Shown one piece after another: positions 29,810 through 37,498 of a stretch of DNA of 64,000 nucleotides. Under the pieces are notes generated by a model, which was given only the letters and a program-made list of their open reading frames with translations, did no database searches and was not told the origin of the DNA. Position 1 is the first letter of the stretch. Every line of letters begins with the position of its first letter. Source of the stretch: an uncultured Chlamydiae bacterium. Its GTDB lineage: Bacteria > Chlamydiota > Chlamydiia > Chlamydiales > Rhabdochlamydiaceae. Made by a program: the position numbers and the translations under genes. The DNA lies in contig CAMFIG010000001.1 in assembly GCA_945952445.1 (NCBI GenBank), forward strand, positions 39,001 through 103,000. Reading direction: 5' to 3'.

Positions 29810-31557
29810 AGAAGCTGGGGTTTCGGACGAAGACGTTCTTAAGCCAGATATTTCTCTTTTTGCTATTCCTTGCGGTGGCTGTTCCGATCGTCAAACACTC
29901 TTTTCTTCGGATCTTGATCTCTTCATTTGACTCGGACTCTAAGGAGTTGATTGAAGAGATCCAAAAGACCCCGAGATTTTCTCAAGTCCGCGAGCTATTA
30001 AGCGGCGTGCGTGCGCATATTTTTTATGAAGTCTCTTTATATGATGAAAAGGGGAATCTTCTTTATGAAGAACTTCTCCCCGGGCAAAAAACGGAGTCTG
30101 GGACCCCTCCAGAAGTTCTCAAAGCATTACAGGCCAAGTCGAGCTTTACTATCGAACCATCTACTACGTTCCAAAAGAAGTTTGTATTCTTGGCCTCTTC
30201 TTTTTCTTATCAGGGAAAAGCCTATGTTCTTCGCTGCGGGTTTCCCTATGGTCCCATCGAAGGGTTTACGGAGGAATTTTCTCGTTGGTTTTTCATGGGA
30301 TGTGTCATTGCTTTTCTCTTTTTCACAGCGCTGACTGCGGGGATTTTCCGTCGTCTGCATCGTCCGATCCATCAGATCATTGCTGCCATCCGGCTGTATC
30401 GAGAAGGAAAACCAGAAAAGCTGCCTGAGATGCTGGCCGATCCTTTGCTTGCACAAGATAGCGACTTTCAAAAACTTACTGATATGATGCTCTCTCTCTA
30501 TGATCAAGTGCAGCAAAACATCGAAAAGATCACCTTAGAAAAACAGGAGAAAGAGGCGATTTTAGAGTCTTTAGTTGAAGGGGTTGTAGCAGTCGATGCC
30601 TCGATGATTGTGAGATATGTGAATTTTGCTGGCAGCAAAATGCTGGGGATGCCAAAGAGACATCTTCTTGGCAAGTCTTTCCCCAATGTTGGGCCTACCG
30701 TCCTTTTATTCCAAAAAAGCTACGATTTGCTCCGCTCTTGCCAGCAGCATGCAAGTGTGCTGACAGATTCTGTAGAGATCGACTCTGGTAAAAAAGTCTA
30801 TTTAGATTTGATCGCAGCTCCCAAGCAGCAGGAGACAGGAGCGATCATCGTCTTTCAAGATAAGTCCAGCCAGCACCGCGTCCTGGAGATGGGAAAAGAC
30901 TTTGTGGCAAATGCTTCGCATGAGCTACGCACGCCGATCACCATTATCCGAGGGTTTGCAGAGACGCTGCAGGACATCCCCGACATTCCTCAAGAGATGT
31001 TGCATGATATTGTCGAAAAAATCGTCCGCAACTGCCAGAGGATGGATTCTCTAGTCAAAAACCTGTTGACGTTAGCAGATGTAGAGAACATCCCTCTTTC
31101 TAACTACCAAGAATGCGATCTAGGTTGTCTTCTAGAAAATTGCAAGGAGATGACCTCTGCGATCTACCGCGATGCGGAGATTATCTTAGAGGAACCTAAA
31201 GACCCTGTCTTTGCTTTTGTCGATCCTCACCTTCTGGAGCTTGCCTTTGCGAATTTGCTCGACAACGCAGCCAAATATTCACGGGAGGCTCCCAAAATTT
31301 ATATTTCCTTGGAGAAAGAGGGGCACGAAGCCAAAATCACCATCCGCGACCAGGGGATAGGGATCCCTCCGCAAGATGTCGACCATATTTTCGAGAGGTT
31401 CTACACAGTGAATAAGGCGCATTCCCGCAAGCTGGGAGGTGCAGGTCTTGGGCTTTCTCTTGTCAAGACGATCATCGATAAGCATGACGGCGCTATTGCT
31501 GTCTCTTCCACCCTCGGCATTGGGACGACCTTTACAGTGCGTCTTCCTTGTATCTAA
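29806..31557 (+). CDS. Membrane sensor histidine kinase (PhoR/ResE type)
   Basis: 583 residues. TM1 ~12-34, extracytoplasmic sensor ~35-160, TM2 ~162-185, HAMP, PAS domain (~245-360; VEGVVAVDASMIVRYVNFAG), then HisKA with H372 in NASHELRTP, N box LLDNAAKY, and G boxes DQGIGIPP and GGAGLGLSLV. It should autophosphorylate and pass phosphate to a response regulator, but none is adjacent. Its coupling to the cyclase suggests the two sensors respond to one condition. This type is absent from the single NtrB-like kinase set of Chlamydiaceae, as I recall. Confidence 0.93.
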   Translation: MKKLGFRTKTFLSQIFLFLLFLAVAVPIVKHSFLRILISSFDSDSKELIEEIQKTPRFSQVRELLSGVRAHIFYEVSLYDEKGNLLYEELLPGQKTESGTPPEVLKALQAKSSFTIEPSTTFQKKFVFLASSFSYQGKAYVLRCGFPYGPIEGFTEEFSRWFFMGCVIAFLFFTALTAGIFRRLHRPIHQIIAAIRLYREGKPEKLPEMLADPLLAQDSDFQKLTDMMLSLYDQVQQNIEKITLEKQEKEAILESLVEGVVAVDASMIVRYVNFAGSKMLGMPKRHLLGKSFPNVGPTVLLFQKSYDLLRSCQQHASVLTDSVEIDSGKKVYLDLIAAPKQQETGAIIVFQDKSSQHRVLEMGKDFVANASHELRTPITIIRGFAETLQDIPDIPQEMLHDIVEKIVRNCQRMDSLVKNLLTLADVENIPLSNYQECDLGCLLENCKEMTSAIYRDAEIILEEPKDPVFAFVDPHLLELAFANLLDNAAKYSREAPKIYISLEKEGHEAKITIRDQGIGIPPQDVDHIFERFYTVNKAHSRKLGGAGLGLSLVKTIIDKHDGAIAVSSTLGIGTTFTVRLPCI

Positions 31558-32423
31558 GGCGAAAGCGGCAGATGAGCCGTCACATGGCTGTCGGGATCTT
31601 CATAAGAGAGCTTTTCTAGATATACCCGTTTTTTGGCAAAGCTAAACAGCTCGCCCCAGTCTTGGAATGCTTTCCCTTTAAGCTCTTTGGTGTGCATCGC
31701 AAGCAAAGAGCGGAGCTCTTCTTCCATAACGGTATGGAGCTTGTGGTCTTTTTCCCATTTTTTTCTTTCTAAAGAGAGGATCTCTTCTGCAATAGATTCT
31801 CCTAAGACAGCAAACAACACAGGATAGGAGGCGTAGTAGAAATAGACTGCCTTCTGTTCTTTTTCTCCCAAATACAAGAAATCCTCTAAAGGAGGATATC
31901 CTTTCTTTCTTTTGATATCATAGTTCGGTGTGCCTTTGAGCATTTTGTAGTATATTTCCTGAAGGCGGGGTTCTTTAGGAAATAAAACAGCTAGAGAAGA
32001 CACTGTTTCTTCCTCGCAGCTTAGCATGGCATCCAAGATCTCATATTCTAAGTCTTTTTCTGCAAACCAAGGCGTATGCCCATACAAAAATCGGAGCAGG
32101 CGAGCGCCGGATTCATAGTTTATATTTTTTTTATCTTTGTCAAAAACTGCAGAGAGGTTGAATTTCCCAAGCGTAGGAGGAGACTTTTCTTTGCGATGCG
32201 ATCGAAAAGAAGCTGTTGACTTTGCTGCGGGCTTTTTCGAATGAGGGCGTGTTTCTTCTCGGTATTTATACCTCTCATATTTACTTTGCAGGGCGATCTC
32301 CGTTTTGATCGATCCTTTAGCGCTTCTGCTTTCATATTCAAAAAAAACAGACTCTTTAAGAATGGTTGCTAAAAAAAGAGCAAAGAGGATTAAAAAGCTC
32401 GATACAAACATTAAAATATTCAT
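31554..32423 (-). CDS. GspK-like minor pseudopilin candidate
   Basis: 289 residues from the ATG at 32423, whose ATGA overlaps the stop of the upstream pseudopilin; the frame extends to 32519. One N-terminal hydrophobic helix (MFVSSFLILFALFLATIL) follows an almost uncharged start, and a long soluble helical domain follows. Length and coupling to a GspJ-like gene fit GspK of type II secretion, but the usual prepilin cleavage motif is not clear, so this is position-based inference. Its stop overlaps the histidine kinase stop by 4 bp. Confidence 0.55.
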   Translation of the reverse strand: MNILMFVSSFLILFALFLATILKESVFFEYESRSAKGSIKTEIALQSKYERYKYREETRPHSKKPAAKSTASFRSHRKEKSPPTLGKFNLSAVFDKDKKNINYESGARLLRFLYGHTPWFAEKDLEYEILDAMLSCEEETVSSLAVLFPKEPRLQEIYYKMLKGTPNYDIKRKKGYPPLEDFLYLGEKEQKAVYFYYASYPVLFAVLGESIAEEILSLERKKWEKDHKLHTVMEEELRSLLAMHTKELKGKAFQDWGELFSFAKKRVYLEKLSYEDPDSHVTAHLPLSP

Positions 32424-33016
32424 CGTTTTTCCCAGTATACGATCGGGTCTTCCGTCTGTCTTGTCTGAAAGGTAAAGGTCTCTATTCCTTGATTTGTTTG
32501 GATTTGTACCTTTGTCCAAAGAGGCGAAGAGGTCATCGTCTCAGGCCACAGATCTTTCCATTCTAACTCTTCCATATTAAAAAAAGAAAAAGAGATCTCT
32601 TGCACTCCTTCTAAAAGCACTTCGATGCGGGGTGCTTTGTCATCTCCCCATGTAGCGATACAAAGCAGCTCATGATCGACATAAATTAGAGAGTCGACAA
32701 GAAGGTTAAAAGAGGGATTTGGATCGGCGTTGTTTATATACCGCAGATGCAAAGCCGGGGTTTTATATTCTTTTGATGTCACAAAAAAGGCGTGTTCTTC
32801 TTGTCTTGCCGACAGGGTGTATTGTGTAAAAAGGGAATGGAGCCTGTGATAGGTAAATAAATACCGGCTTGTTTTTTGCTGAATTTGTTCTACCTGGAGA
32901 TGGCTTTTTGTCCATCTATGGAATAGCCCCCAAAGCACGGATAGAAGACAGCCTGCCAAGGCAATAACAATGACCATCTCTAGAAGAGTAAAAGAATTTT
33001 TTAACTTTTTAAGCAT
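32420..33016 (-). CDS. GspJ-like type II secretion pseudopilin
   Basis: 198 residues. The N-terminus KKLKNSFTLLEMVIVIALAG is a prepilin leader and methylation motif with Glu at mature +5, and Ser replaces the usual Gly before the cleavage site. The C-terminal part is beta-rich, with length typical of GspJ. It should form the tip of the type II pseudopilus at the inner membrane. In C. trachomatis, as I recall, type II genes also lie close to pepP and mutL. Coupled with the GspK-like gene. Confidence 0.7.
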   Translation of the reverse strand: MLKKLKNSFTLLEMVIVIALAGCLLSVLWGLFHRWTKSHLQVEQIQQKTSRYLFTYHRLHSLFTQYTLSARQEEHAFFVTSKEYKTPALHLRYINNADPNPSFNLLVDSLIYVDHELLCIATWGDDKAPRIEVLLEGVQEISFSFFNMEELEWKDLWPETMTSSPLWTKVQIQTNQGIETFTFQTRQTEDPIVYWEKR

Positions 33017-33170
33017 GGGGGTTCTTTAAAGGATTGAAGTGGTTAGAATGGAGGGTTTTGCCTATTTTTTCTACTTTTTTTAAGTATAAAAACATTTTGC
33101 AATGAGCAGCTTATGGGATTATATGAATTTTTAGAATTTAAATCTTAATGCATTCTTTATTGTAAATTAG

Positions 33171-33176
33171 TATAAT
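33171..33176 (+). promoter_or_regulatory. Candidate -10 box of the NADAR gene
   Basis: TATAAT 26 bp before the start codon in AT-rich DNA; no clear -35. Confidence 0.35.
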
Positions 33177-33201
33177 TCTTTTCGAAAACAAAGGATTTAT
33201 T

Positions 33202-34977
33202 ATGGCAGCTTATATCCCGCCTACTTTTCGTGTCCAGCAATATTCTAATTTAGTAAACCAAATGGAAGCGGCGATGGGGGATAGCTCTTCTATTCCACCA
33301 GCGTATGTTGCGCCTCTTCAGCAGTTTCAGTTAGAAGTGCCTATGCTGACTCAGCAGCTAATGCAAACAGGGGATGAAGCCTCTTTATATGCTCTGGGCA
33401 TGCTGGCGTCTCGGGTAGATCTCATTATGCAAAGAGCATCTGGTGGTAGCGGAGTAGATGCATGCATTCGGTCTTTATATGATTCCTTAAAAACAGGGGT
33501 CTCTCAAAGCATTAGCCAAAACGTAACAGCGCTATGTAAACAAGACCCTTCCTTTGAAGGAAAACTCTATGGAGCGCTCTATCACGTTTGCAATAATAAC
33601 TATGGTTCTCATGGAGACTTTGGAAGAGTTGCTTTTCATGATCAGTGCGGATTTACAGTGCCTCTTGAGAAAAAGCAAGAAGCATTTAATTTGGCCCTTA
33701 TCCAACATATGCAGGAGCTGCTTGGACAAGGAAAAGAAGCGGAAGCAGCTGCTTTTTTAAAATATCTACCAGCAACAGCTTGTGGTGAGATTTTCAAAAA
33801 CACCTGGGTTGTCATGGGAAAACCGATGGGCATCCATAACGACTACGGGCAAGTGGGTTTTAAAGAATATGGCAATCCTTCTTCTCCAACTCATGTGCCT
33901 CCAAGCAAAAAACAAGAGGCTCTAAAACAAACATATGAAGAGCTCCTTGGTTCTTATAAGACAAATCGGCCATCTACTCTTCCTGTTGCCGTGGCAATGT
34001 CAATTCCTATGGCAATTCCTGTGGCGGGGTCCTTCGTGGCAGCTGCAGCACCTGCGGCTCCGATGATGACAGCTGGGCCTGCAAGAAGTGCTTTTTCTCC
34101 TGTTACCGCTTCGATGCCAACAGCAACACCTGCGGCTCCGATGACGACACCAGCAGAACAAGCCTTAAGCTCAAGAGCGAAAAAAGGCTATATCGATTTT
34201 TATGATCATACCGACCCACAAACGGAGTTTCTTGGGAACTTCTATCGAATGAATGTGACAGTAAAAGGACAAACATACCAATGCGCAGAAGGAGCTTTTC
34301 AGGCGCAGAAGTTTACAGATACAACCTTTCAAAGAGAATTTACTTCTGTAGATGGAGACGGGGCTTTTCGTTTAGGGAGAACAAGGCATGCTTCCTTTCG
34401 TAGAGATTGGGAGCAGGTGAAAGATGGAGAGATGCTCAACGTGTTGCGAGTTAAGTTTTCTGATCCACGTTTAAAGGGTCTTCTTCTTGCGACAGGGTCC
34501 AGTTATTTGGTAGAGCACAACGCAGTAGTGGGAAGAGATAAATATTGGAGTGATAACTGCGATGGGACTGGGCAAAATAAGCTAGGGATCCTCCTCATGC
34601 AAGTGCGCGGAGAGCTGGGGGGAGCAGGTATTGTAGCCAAGCCTGCAGAGCTTGCGGGGTTATATGGAACTCCAGTGTCTGCTGCAGGTGCTGCTGCGCT
34701 TGGAGGTAGGGCTTGTCCCATCCAAGGATGTGGGAGACCTGCATTTGTGGAGACATCGGGAAAGGTGCATGAATGTTGTAGCCAACTGCATGCAAACATG
34801 TTAGCTCAGATGCGATCCCGAGGGGCTGTAGCAGCTCCTGCACCAGCACCAGCGCCGCTAGCGCAAAGGGTCTGTCGGCTGCAGGGATGCCAAGAGTCTG
34901 TGTATCCCGGTTTTGACTATTGTGGCCAGACTCATGGTCGCGCAGCTCAAGCAAATCCACATCTCAAAAAAGCATAA
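33202..34977 (+). CDS. NADAR-domain protein with internal repeats and paired C-x4-C..C-x3-H motifs
   Basis: 591 residues, no signal peptide. Residues ~121-165 and ~198-245 are two copies of one repeat (HGDFGRVAF...KKQEAF and HNDYGQVGF...KKQEAL). An Ala/Pro/Met-rich linker (~260-320) leads to a NADAR domain (331-472: FYDHTDPQTEFLGNFY, AEGAFQAQKF, GQNKLGILLMQVR). The C-terminus has two like motifs: C505-x4-C510...C526-x3-H530 and C558-x4-C563...C574-x3-H578. NADAR (YbiA-like) enzymes cleave N-glycosidic bonds of riboflavin precursors or ADP-ribosyl-guanine. The finger type recalls fungal proteins; a host-directed effector is inferred. Own terminator at 34991. Confidence 0.8.
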   Translation: MAAYIPPTFRVQQYSNLVNQMEAAMGDSSSIPPAYVAPLQQFQLEVPMLTQQLMQTGDEASLYALGMLASRVDLIMQRASGGSGVDACIRSLYDSLKTGVSQSISQNVTALCKQDPSFEGKLYGALYHVCNNNYGSHGDFGRVAFHDQCGFTVPLEKKQEAFNLALIQHMQELLGQGKEAEAAAFLKYLPATACGEIFKNTWVVMGKPMGIHNDYGQVGFKEYGNPSSPTHVPPSKKQEALKQTYEELLGSYKTNRPSTLPVAVAMSIPMAIPVAGSFVAAAAPAAPMMTAGPARSAFSPVTASMPTATPAAPMTTPAEQALSSRAKKGYIDFYDHTDPQTEFLGNFYRMNVTVKGQTYQCAEGAFQAQKFTDTTFQREFTSVDGDGAFRLGRTRHASFRRDWEQVKDGEMLNVLRVKFSDPRLKGLLLATGSSYLVEHNAVVGRDKYWSDNCDGTGQNKLGILLMQVRGELGGAGIVAKPAELAGLYGTPVSAAGAAALGGRACPIQGCGRPAFVETSGKVHECCSQLHANMLAQMRSRGAVAAPAPAPAPLAQRVCRLQGCQESVYPGFDYCGQTHGRAAQANPHLKKA

Positions 34978-34990
34978 ACTATCTTTTACA

Positions 34991-35021
34991 AAAGCCAGTT
35001 CTTTAAGAGCTGGCTTTTTTT
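34991..35021 (+). terminator. Intrinsic terminator after the NADAR gene
   Basis: Stem AAAGCCAG (34991-34998) with CTGGCTTT (35010-35017), ending in seven T. The T run forms the left edge of the 66-bp direct repeat. Confidence 0.85.
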
Positions 35022-35079
35022 CTTTCTACTTTTCTGGTATTCTGTTCTGCATCTTTCATGGATAGCAATATGGAATTTG
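35014..35079 (+). repeat. 66-bp direct repeat, left copy (mnmE 5' duplication)
   Basis: 64 of 66 bases match 36078-36143; the two differences are C for T at 35047 and 35057. It covers the T-tract, the mnmE upstream region and the first seven codons of mnmE. It is the left boundary of a 1,064-bp segment holding a toxin-antitoxin pair. Confidence 0.95.
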
Positions 35080-35093
35080 CTTTGCGTTTCTGA
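35058..35093 (+). pseudogene. mnmE start stub in the left repeat
   Basis: ATG and the first codons (MDSNMEF) are those of mnmE, but after the repeat ends the frame diverges and stops with TGA at 35091-35093 after 11 codons. It is a non-functional fragment left by the duplication. Confidence 0.7.
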
Positions 35094-35166
35094 TCTGTTG
35101 CACAAAATTAGGAGTTTTTACGGGATCAATTTTGTAGGCATAGCTTGCATGAGCTGGCTGAATAAC

Positions 35167-35196
35167 TTGATAGTCTGACCTACTTTGTAGTATATA
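35167..35196 (+). promoter_or_regulatory. Candidate promoter of the toxin-antitoxin pair
   Basis: TTGATA (35167-35172), 18-bp spacer, TATATA (35191-35196). The toxin GTG starts at 35204, so the transcript would start at or next to the start codon: possibly a leaderless message. Confidence 0.45.
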
Positions 35197-35203
35197 TAAG
35201 AAT

Positions 35204-35557
35204 GTGAAAATCCAACTGATACAGACAAAAGATTTCGAGAAAACGGTTGAAGACCTTATAGCAAGAAGAAAGCTCAAAAAGGAAGATTTTGAGGATTTTA
35301 AGAAAAGCTTAGTAGACAATCCGGAGCAAGGCGATGTTATCTCCGGGACGGGAGGAATACGAAAAGTCCGCCTAAAAGCAGCTAATAAGGGAAAAAGCGG
35401 TGGTTTTCGAGTTTGTTATTTATATATCGAAAGGCGGTTGATTTTATTTCTGCTTTTTATTTATTCAAAAAATGAACAGGAAAATCTGTCTCAGGCTGAG
35501 AAAACCGAATTGAAACAGTTGGTAGACTCTATTAAAAGGAGAGTGAAAGATGAGTAA
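35204..35557 (+). CDS. RelE/HigB-family toxin
   Basis: 117 residues, GTG start, no ribosome site. The core fits the RelE/ParE superfamily toxin subgroup with antitoxin downstream: GGIRKVRLKAANKGKSGG, FRVCYLYIERR, LFLLFIYSKNEQENLS and a C-terminal helix LKQLVDSI. Such toxins cleave mRNA on the ribosome. Toxin-first order is the HigBA arrangement. It sits within the segment bounded by the 66-bp direct repeats, so it was probably acquired as a unit. It overlaps the antitoxin by 8 bp. Confidence 0.8.
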   Translation: MKIQLIQTKDFEKTVEDLIARRKLKKEDFEDFKKSLVDNPEQGDVISGTGGIRKVRLKAANKGKSGGFRVCYLYIERRLILFLLFIYSKNEQENLSQAEKTELKQLVDSIKRRVKDE

Positions 35558-35861
35558 GTTATTTAAAGGACTGAAAAAAAGTCTTAAGGAAGCTTTATCG
35601 CATACAGAAGGAAAAATCACTCTTAAATCAGAGCTTATTGAGATTCCTGAACCTCCCGCTGAATACAAAGCCAAAGATATTAAGAGAATTAGAGAACGAA
35701 ATCATTACTCACAGGGAATCTTTGCAAAAGTTTTGAATGTGAGTGTTAAAACCATCCAATCTTGGGAATCCGGAACTCGAGCTCCGAGTCATGCAGCTTT
35801 AAGGTTATTAGAAATCGTGGATAAAGGATTTTATCAGCCGCGAATTTCTAAGGGAAATTAA
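35550..35861 (+). CDS. HigA-like antitoxin, XRE-type HTH
   Basis: 103 residues. A Cro/C1-type helix-turn-helix spans ~45-95: DIKRIRERNHYSQGIFAKVL, VSVKTIQSWESGTRAPS. The N-terminal ~40 residues (SKLFKGLKKSLKEALSHTEG) likely bind the toxin. It should neutralise the toxin and repress their shared promoter. ATG within the toxin 3' end after GGAGAG. Confidence 0.85.
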   Translation: MSKLFKGLKKSLKEALSHTEGKITLKSELIEIPEPPAEYKAKDIKRIRERNHYSQGIFAKVLNVSVKTIQSWESGTRAPSHAALRLLEIVDKGFYQPRISKGN

Positions 35862-36063
35862 AAAAATCTTTTAATGATCCAGCGCGATAACTAATAATTT
35901 TTTTGTAATGAGTCCTGCTGTTAGGAATTTCTATACGTTTTTTTCTTTTAAAATTCTTCTATTTTGAACTTTTCTAGAGTTGATCTCCTAAATTCTTCAA
36001 AAAAGCTGTTTGTTGATGGAATTTATCTATCTATTTTCTGAGTTGGTTGCAACAAGAGAAATT

Positions 36064-36085
36064 AGGCTTTAAAGAGCCTTTTTTT
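36064..36085 (+). terminator. Terminator after the antitoxin
   Basis: Stem AGGCT/AGCCT around TTAAAG followed by seven T; the T run begins the right copy of the 66-bp repeat. The 216 bp between antitoxin and repeat holds nothing else I can recognise. Confidence 0.6.
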
Positions 36086-36143
36086 CTTTCTACTTTTCTG
36101 GTATTCTGTTTTGCATCTTTTATGGATAGCAATATGGAATTTG
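36078..36143 (+). repeat. 66-bp direct repeat, right copy (intact mnmE 5' end)
   Basis: Matches 35014-35079 at 64 of 66 positions. This copy continues into the complete mnmE gene, so it is the original context. Confidence 0.95.
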
Positions 36144-37498
36144 TACATAGACCTTATATCCAAGGCAACACCATTGCCGCGATTGCAACTCCCCCCGGTG
36201 AGGGAGGTGTCGCGATCATCCGCGTTTCTGGTAGTCAAGCTCTTGATGTGGTCTCCAAGATCTATACGGGCCCCCTGTTTTCTTATAAAACCCATACGGC
36301 CCACCTGGGCAAGATCTGCAGTCTTCAGGGAGAAATCCTCGATGAAGTCCTCATTTTAGTGATGCTAGGGTCTCGTTCTTTCACAGGAGAAGACACTGTC
36401 GAGATCCACTGCCATGGAGGGAGTATAGTCACAAGGAAGATCTTAGAAGAGGTGCTTCTTGCAGGTGCGAGAGCTGCACTGCCGGGAGAGTTTAGCTTAA
36501 AAGCCTTTATGAATGGAAAGATCGACCTTGCACAAGCAGAGGCAATCCAAGAGCTTATTTCAGCTAGGAACGACTCTTCTTATGCAGCGGCTAAGCAGCA
36601 GCTGGAAGGAAGACTTTCCGGTACGATTAAAAAATTCCAAAAAGAACTTACAGAAATTGCAGCGATCTTAGAGGCTTGGGTGGATTTCCCTGAAGAGGGG
36701 CTGGAATTTGCAAGTGAAGAGGAGATCCTAGCCTCTTTACAGAACGTGCTCCAGGAGATGAGCGCTCTTTCTTCCTCCTTCTCTGAGGGTAGGATCCTCC
36801 GGGAGGGGCTCTCTCTTTGCCTTATGGGGTGTCCCAATGCCGGGAAATCATCTTTGATGAATGCTCTTTTGGGGAAGGACCGTTCGATTGTCACGGAGAT
36901 CGCAGGGACAACAAGAGATCTTGTCGAGGATGATATGACCCTCGGTGGGCTTCACTTTCGGATCACTGATACAGCGGGGATCCGAGAGACGGATGAGGTG
37001 GTGGAAAAAGAGGGGATCATCCGTTCTAAAAGAGCGATGGAAGAGGCCGATCTCGTTCTTTGGATCCATGATGCTTCTTGCGGAGAAGATCTAGAAGCAT
37101 TCATACTGCCGCCTTTAGAAAAAACGATCTTTGTCCAAAATAAGATAGATAAACCCCATCGCCTTGCAGAGCATCCTTTTTCCTATAGTGTGGCTCTCTC
37201 TGCTAAGACAGGGCAGGGAGTTGATGCTTTAAAGGAGATGATTCACAAGGTGGTCTGGAAGAAGGGGCCTCCTTCCAAAGAAGAGATTGTCATCACAAAT
37301 GCACGCCATAAGCAGGCTCTTGATGCGGCGATTTCTGCATGTAAGGTGCTTATTGACGGGATCCGGTCGGGAGTGTCGCCGGAGTTTTTAGCAGCAGACA
37401 TGCGTAAGATGCTTTTTGAGTTAGCATCTATCGTAGGAGGCAACATCACAGAAGATGTGCTGAGCGCTATTTTCTCCAAATTTTGTGTTGGCAAATAG
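36122..37498 (+). CDS. mnmE: tRNA modification GTPase MnmE (TrmE/ThdF)
   Basis: 458 residues from the ATG at 36122; ATG 36134 is an alternative, and the frame opens further at 36047. N-terminal folate-binding domain (GNTIAAIATPPGEGGVAIIRVSG). G domain: GCPNAGKSSLMNALLG (G1), GTTRD (G2), DTAGIRETD (G3), NKID (G4). C-terminal CVGK matches the conserved CxGK tail. With MnmG it makes the cmnm5 group on U34 of several tRNAs. Its 5' end has been duplicated upstream with a toxin-antitoxin cassette between. nth starts immediately after the stop. Confidence 0.96.
   Translation: MDSNMEFVHRPYIQGNTIAAIATPPGEGGVAIIRVSGSQALDVVSKIYTGPLFSYKTHTAHLGKICSLQGEILDEVLILVMLGSRSFTGEDTVEIHCHGGSIVTRKILEEVLLAGARAALPGEFSLKAFMNGKIDLAQAEAIQELISARNDSSYAAAKQQLEGRLSGTIKKFQKELTEIAAILEAWVDFPEEGLEFASEEEILASLQNVLQEMSALSSSFSEGRILREGLSLCLMGCPNAGKSSLMNALLGKDRSIVTEIAGTTRDLVEDDMTLGGLHFRITDTAGIRETDEVVEKEGIIRSKRAMEEADLVLWIHDASCGEDLEAFILPPLEKTIFVQNKIDKPHRLAEHPFSYSVALSAKTGQGVDALKEMIHKVVWKKGPPSKEEIVITNARHKQALDAAISACKVLIDGIRSGVSPEFLAADMRKMLFELASIVGGNITEDVLSAIFSKFCVGK

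Noticed and set aside
35056..35319. 87-codon minus frame as a complete gene
   Set aside because: Its first half is antisense to the toxin; only the terminal stretch looks coding, so at most a fragment.
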